9,391 nt of DNA from contig JAIPEK010000071.1 in the NCBI GenBank assembly GCA_021737205.1, forward strand, positions 1-9,391, written 5' to 3'. The position numbers and the translations under genes were made by a program. Below, piece by piece: positions 6,409 to 9,391 of the stretch. The number at the start of each line of letters is the position of its first letter. The stretch's first letter is position 1. The notes beneath the pieces are model-generated. The model ran no database searches, was not told the DNA's origin, and saw nothing but the letters and a program-made list of their open reading frames with translations. Source of the DNA: Desulfarculaceae bacterium (GTDB taxonomy: Bacteria > Desulfobacterota > Desulfobacteria > Desulfobacterales > Desulfobacteraceae).

Positions 6409-7162
6409 ATTTACCGCCGAACACTTTTTTCAGCAGCTTTGTGGTCTGTTTGGCCGGGTCCTTGCGAATACTCGCCTCTTCCTTTGCCAGATAATGAAAT
6501 ATTCCGTCCATTCCTTTCTGAACCACGTGTTCGGTCAGGTTCGCTTTGACATCCGGCACGAACGGCAGGGTTTGATATTGACCGATCATCTTGTCATATG
6601 CCTTGACCGCCCCTACTTGAGACAGGCTGTTTTCCACCACGGGCTTCATTTCCTTTTTTAAATCCGGCGACATTCTGCCCTTAAAATATTTTGTCGCGGC
6701 ATTTTCAGGTCCTTCATAAATCGTTTTGACGTCTTCAAACGTCATGTCGGATATGGATTCAAAAAAAAGACTTTTCGCTTTCGGAGCGGCAGCCTCGGCC
6801 GCCCGGTTCAACTTTAATTCAACATCGTCCGCCAGCTGGGACATCCCGACCTTGGAGAGCATGGTTTTGACTTTCTTCAATCTTTCCGGCAAAGGGATAT
6901 GAACGGCCGGGTCGGCATTGAACCCGTCCATGGCGCCCAGCCGGTTTACCACGTTTTCAGATCCGATCCGCAACGCCTGTTTAAATGCTTCTCCGATCTC
7001 GGCGTAGCTCGGTTTTTTCGATATCTCCCCTTTGTCGCCCTCACTCATATTCTTGAAAATCTCGGCCCCTTTATCCCACCATGACCCTTCTGCACAAACT
7101 TGACCGGGAAACCATGCAAAAAGGAGCAGGGCCGCGCCGACAATAATGACAAAATTTTTCAT
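6407..7162 (-). CDS. Exported DUF4197 family protein
   Basis: A 251-residue protein. The frame stays open upstream to 7441, but that stretch overlaps the neighbouring gene. The start at 7162 is chosen because it has AAGGA nine bases upstream and begins a clean signal peptide (MKNFVIIVGAALLLFAWFPG, then QVCA before EG). No lipobox is visible, so the mature protein is probably soluble in the periplasm. The mature part matches my memory of DUF4197 along its length: a segment ending ALRIGSENVVNRLG, then VHIPLPERLKKV, LKLNRAAEAAAPKAK, MTFEDVKTIYEGPENAATKYF, the SQVGAVKAYDKMIGQY region and the terminal KLLKKVFGGK. The function is unknown; the family is mostly helical and about this length. It is the last gene of the minus-strand group, 61 bases after the DUF3786-like gene. 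Confidence 0.9.
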   Translation of the reverse strand: MKNFVIIVGAALLLFAWFPGQVCAEGSWWDKGAEIFKNMSEGDKGEISKKPSYAEIGEAFKQALRIGSENVVNRLGAMDGFNADPAVHIPLPERLKKVKTMLSKVGMSQLADDVELKLNRAAEAAAPKAKSLFFESISDMTFEDVKTIYEGPENAATKYFKGRMSPDLKKEMKPVVENSLSQVGAVKAYDKMIGQYQTLPFVPDVKANLTEHVVQKGMDGIFHYLAKEEASIRKDPAKQTTKLLKKVFGGK

Positions 7163-7223
7163 GAGACAATCCTTCCGATTGACAACGTTCTTTTTCCGTG
7201 GACTTTGCCGCAGCCTGACATTT

Positions 7224-7841
7224 TCAGGTTTCCACATCCTGGTCAAGCAGACGTACAATTTTTTTGGATGTATATTCCCCCGTGTCCGCCAGCCCATCCA
7301 CCGGCATAAACCGGTTTGCGTTGTTTGAAAAAAGGCAGGTGACAGAAGCGGGGAAATCCTCATCCGCTTCATAAAAAATATAGCATAAAGCGATCTTGGG
7401 CAACGGATAAACGACAAAGGAAAAGTCCCCGGCTTTATCAAAGGAATCCGTTCCGCCTTTCAGTCTTTCGGTGATTTTCGGCACCGCCTCTTTTATCCTT
7501 GGGACATGAGGGACAAGCGCTTGTTCGGTATGCGTTATAAAAGCGCCCACGTACGGCATGCTGTCAGGGAACTCCTTGAACGACCGGAAAGGCGAAGGGA
7601 TGCAAATATCCGGACACGCATTCAGTGCGTAAAGCGATATCAGGATGCCGAACACAGAGGAGTGTTCCTCCTGGCCAAGCGTAATCCGGTCCGGCTCGAT
7701 CACGCATTTTTCCCCGAATGCATCAAAGATAAACCGGTCTCCCTCGCGCTTTGCCGGAAGGTTGTCTGCAAGGTCTTCGGGGAGATTTCCGTACAGTTGA
7801 TCCAGATTGTCCTGAACAATCTTTGCATAGTTGTCCGTCAT
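7224..7841 (-). CDS. DUF3786-like protein
   Basis: A 205-residue soluble protein with no signal peptide or membrane segment. The start has a very strong ribosome site, GGAGGT four bases before the ATG. Landmarks that recall DUF3786: an N-terminal segment DAFGEKCVIEPDRITLG (about 40-56), a helix with ILISLYALNAC (about 66-76), FRSFKEFPDSMPYVGAF (85-101), and the C-terminal block with GDFSFVVYPLPKIALCYIF, EADEDFPASVTCLF and a final acidic-hydrophobic segment. The family is common in anaerobes such as Desulfobacterota and Clostridia, and its biochemical function is unknown to me. No catalytic triad or metal motif is obvious; cysteines occur at 46, 76, 80, 153 and 169 but not as a CxxC pair. The family call is from memory of sequence style. 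Confidence 0.78.
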   Translation of the reverse strand: MTDNYAKIVQDNLDQLYGNLPEDLADNLPAKREGDRFIFDAFGEKCVIEPDRITLGQEEHSSVFGILISLYALNACPDICIPSPFRSFKEFPDSMPYVGAFITHTEQALVPHVPRIKEAVPKITERLKGGTDSFDKAGDFSFVVYPLPKIALCYIFYEADEDFPASVTCLFSNNANRFMPVDGLADTGEYTSKKIVRLLDQDVET

Positions 7842-7900
7842 TTTTACCTCCGGTATTTCATAAAATATCCGGCCTCCGGGGCCTTGTCATTCGAACATGG

Positions 7901-8149
7901 TCATCCGATGATGACAAGAGCGATCCATGGCACAATATTGAAAACGAACACACAAACCTTATACATGCCGATAAGCAAATAAATAACCGCGTTGAACGTA
8001 TCCCGCGGCATGGGAAACCACTTGCTGTGAATTTGATAGACGGCATCACCGCCGAATCCGAAGGCAACCACTGAAAAAGAGACCAAAAGCAACGACAGGT
8101 TCACAATGGTGCACCACATAAAAAACCGTGTCAGCATTTCAATTTCCAT
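7901..8149 (-). CDS. Small two-span membrane protein, DUF6868-like
   Basis: An 82-residue protein. The frame extends upstream to 8221, but AGGAG with six-base spacing marks the ATG at 8149 as the start. Two membrane helices lie near residues 9-31 (FFMWCTIVNLSLLLVSFSVV) and 53-81, joined by a conserved-looking loop with YQIHSKWFPMPRDTF. The pattern (WCT-N-LLL in helix 1, a YxxHxxWF motif, then YKVCVFVFNIVPWIAL) recalls the DUF6868 family of about 80-residue membrane proteins of unknown function. Its first 11 bases overlap the 3' end of the NYN gene, and its ribosome site lies inside that gene, so its translation is probably coupled to it. Confidence 0.8.
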   Translation of the reverse strand: MEIEMLTRFFMWCTIVNLSLLLVSFSVVAFGFGGDAVYQIHSKWFPMPRDTFNAVIYLLIGMYKVCVFVFNIVPWIALVIIG

Positions 8150-8870
8150 TTCGCTCTCCTGATTTACTTTTCCGTGCGTCCCTGACAAGGTAGGAATTCC
8201 CCGATCCACGCTTGAGTTCAAACAGGTCGATGGCCTTAAACAGGCTGCTCAGGTTTTTATACCCGTAATTCCTGGTATCAAAAGAGGTTTTATTCGATAT
8301 ATGGGAGCCCACCGGGCCAAGAGCCGCCCAACCATTTTCATCCTCGGTTGCTTCGACGGCCTGGCGCAGCAGATTGATCAACTTGGTATCGGATTTGATA
8401 TTTTTCGATTTTGCCTGTCCCGTGTCGTTCTGCTTCGGCTCCTGATCCAGAAACAGAAACTTTGAACAAGCATTCACAAATGGCGCCGGGGTCTTGCGCT
8501 CACCAAACCCGAGAACCACTTTACCTTCGGCAAGCGCACGGGTAACCATTGGTGTAAAATCACAGTCGGAGGAAACAAAACACATGACATCAATATTTTT
8601 GGTATACATCACATCCATTGCGTCAATAACCAGGGCAATGTCGGATGCGTTTTTCCCCTTTGTGAGGTCATACTGCTGAACCGGCTGAATCGCATATTCG
8701 TGTAAAAGATCCTCCCATGGCTTTAAAGAGGGCGCTTTCCAGTTCCCGTACGCCTTCCTTATTGTTACAACGCCATATTTAGCCACTTCGCTCAAAATCT
8801 CTTCAAATTTATTCGCAGGGGCATTATCCGCATCTATGAACAGTGCGATTTTCTGTTTTGATTCATCCAT
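8139..8870 (-). CDS. NYN-domain putative RNase with C-terminal OST-HTH/LOTUS-like domain
   Basis: A 243-residue cytoplasmic protein. The NYN (PIN-like) domain spans about residues 5-145. ALFIDADNAP gives Asp13, Asp15 and Asn16; KGKNASDIALVIDAMD gives Asp77 and Asp84; CFVSSDCDFTPMV gives Asp102 and Asp104. These are the acidic positions expected to bind divalent metal in this nuclease fold. A polar linker (about 146-160) leads to a second domain (about 161-232, LINLLRQAVEATEDENGWAA onward to SYLVRD) resembling OST-HTH/LOTUS modules, which are thought to bind RNA. This architecture is widespread in bacteria, usually without a defined target. The frame is open to 8921, but AAGGAGG lies only 11 bases before the ATG at 8870, which also begins the conserved domain, so 8870 is the likely start. 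It overlaps the DUF6868-like gene by 11 bases. Confidence 0.9.
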   Translation of the reverse strand: MDESKQKIALFIDADNAPANKFEEILSEVAKYGVVTIRKAYGNWKAPSLKPWEDLLHEYAIQPVQQYDLTKGKNASDIALVIDAMDVMYTKNIDVMCFVSSDCDFTPMVTRALAEGKVVLGFGERKTPAPFVNACSKFLFLDQEPKQNDTGQAKSKNIKSDTKLINLLRQAVEATEDENGWAALGPVGSHISNKTSFDTRNYGYKNLSSLFKAIDLFELKRGSGNSYLVRDARKSKSGERNGN

Positions 8871-8926
8871 TTCCGGTTGAACCTCCTTATGAAAGAAAAC
8901 GAGGTGCAGCAGAATAAACATTTCAA

Positions 8927-9391
8927 TCAGGTTCTTTTTTTCCTGATCAGGTAGATACCGTCGCGGAGGGTGAGAAAGAGTTTCTCCGCCCTGTCGTCCC
9001 CGTTCACCTCTTCGTTAAAACAGGCCACAGCTTTGCTGTCCTCATCTTCGGGGTCAAAGATCCTGCCGTACCACAGGGCATTGTCAGCAAGAATTAGCCC
9101 GCCTTTTCTCAGGATCCTCATGGATTCGTGATAGTACACCAGGTAGTTGGTTTTGTCTGCATCGATGAAAACAAGATCGGTTGCTTCGGACGGCAGGGAC
9201 TTGAGAATATCAACGGCCTCGCCCTGATGCAGATCGATCTTGCCGCCGTGCGGACTCCTGTCAAAAAAACCTTGCGCGATCTCGGCCTTTGCCGGATTGT
9301 GTTCGATTGTCAGCACCCTGCCGTCCGGCGGAACGGACTCAGCCATGGCCAGGGCCGAGTAGCCGGTGAATGTACCGATATCCACCACATC
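8927..9391 (-). CDS. SAM-dependent O-methyltransferase, N-terminus outside window
   Basis: The 154 codons present encode the C-terminal two-thirds of a class I methyltransferase of the catechol/caffeoyl-CoA O-methyltransferase-like family. The window begins inside motif I (DIGTFTGYSAL, SAM binding). The acidic strand-2 end lies at TIEHNPAKAE, the motif around EAVDILKSLP follows, then the metal- and SAM-linked DLVFIDADKTNYLVYY and the second metal motif ILADNALWYGRI. The protein ends LIRKKRT. Full-length relatives are about 210-225 residues, so roughly 60 N-terminal residues are missing to the right. The GTG at 9388 should be read as an internal valine. The substrate cannot be deduced. It lies 56 bases upstream of the NYN gene on the same strand and may share its operon. 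Confidence 0.93.
   Translation of the reverse strand, partial: DVVDIGTFTGYSALAMAESVPPDGRVLTIEHNPAKAEIAQGFFDRSPHGGKIDLHQGEAVDILKSLPSEATDLVFIDADKTNYLVYYHESMRILRKGGLILADNALWYGRIFDPEDEDSKAVACFNEEVNGDDRAEKLFLTLRDGIYLIRKKRT

Noticed and set aside
7164..7178. Small hairpin CAATC/GATTG around the ribosome site of the DUF4197 gene, considered as a translational switch
   Set aside because: Only five base pairs, two or fewer of them GC, and no longer alternative structure is visible.
7163..7441. N-terminal extension of the DUF4197 frame (about 93 residues upstream of the chosen start)
   Set aside because: It lies over the DUF3786-like gene, has no ribosome site and reads as low-quality sequence; the start at 7162 has AAGGA and begins a signal peptide.
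7506..7982. A 158-residue plus-strand frame opposite the DUF3786-like gene
   Set aside because: Antisense shadow; the minus-strand gene has GGAGGT and family-like motifs.
8935..8951. A7 tract followed by the palindrome CCTGATCAGG near the methyltransferase 3' end, considered as a frameshift site or terminator
   Set aside because: The tract is five codons from the stop, the protein end looks normal, and a 10-base palindrome with no loop is common by chance.

Overview
The window looks like a chromosomal segment of a Gram-negative, probably sulfate-reducing Desulfobacterota (Desulfobacteraceae-like) bacterium, with GC near half. This is inferred from protein style, not from a marker gene. The pointers are a large TauE/SafE-type permease with an exported N-terminal domain, a sigma-54-type two-component pair, and DUF3786 and DUF4197 proteins, a mix I associate with this phylum. 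There are eleven credible genes, one of them cut by the right edge, in two convergent groups. No rRNA, tRNA, CRISPR array or transposase gene is visible.

Left edge (1-170): a REP/MITE-like element with 28-base terminal inverted repeats (27/28 paired) and a degenerate internal copy. It runs into the 5' end of a small multi-span membrane protein gene. The only good Shine-Dalgarno there sits 7 bases before an ATC codon, not before ATG, GTG or TTG.

Plus-strand group (135-6349): small membrane protein; TSUP (TauE/SafE) permease with a signal peptide and a roughly 235-residue extracytoplasmic domain; a perfect 12-bp intercistronic stem-loop; a three-span membrane protein with a long charged cytoplasmic segment; a signal-peptide-bearing, histidine-containing three-span protein; a membrane PAS histidine kinase; and an NtrC-type response regulator. 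The last three are tightly joined (4-base GTGA and ATGA overlaps). The simplest reading is a membrane sensing and signalling module linked to transport of sulfite, another sulfur oxyanion or an organosulfonate. The regulator has GAFTNA where the family consensus is GAFTGA. I found no convincing -24/-12 sigma-54 promoter in the gaps, so its target is unknown.

Minus-strand group (9391 down to 6407): SAM-dependent O-methyltransferase (N-terminus outside the window), NYN-domain putative RNase with a C-terminal OST-HTH/LOTUS-like domain, a small two-span DUF6868-like protein whose start overlaps the end of the NYN gene by 11 bases, a DUF3786-like protein, and an exported DUF4197 protein. The spacing allows one operon. 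The two groups converge at 6350-6406, where a structured sequence may act as a two-way terminator.
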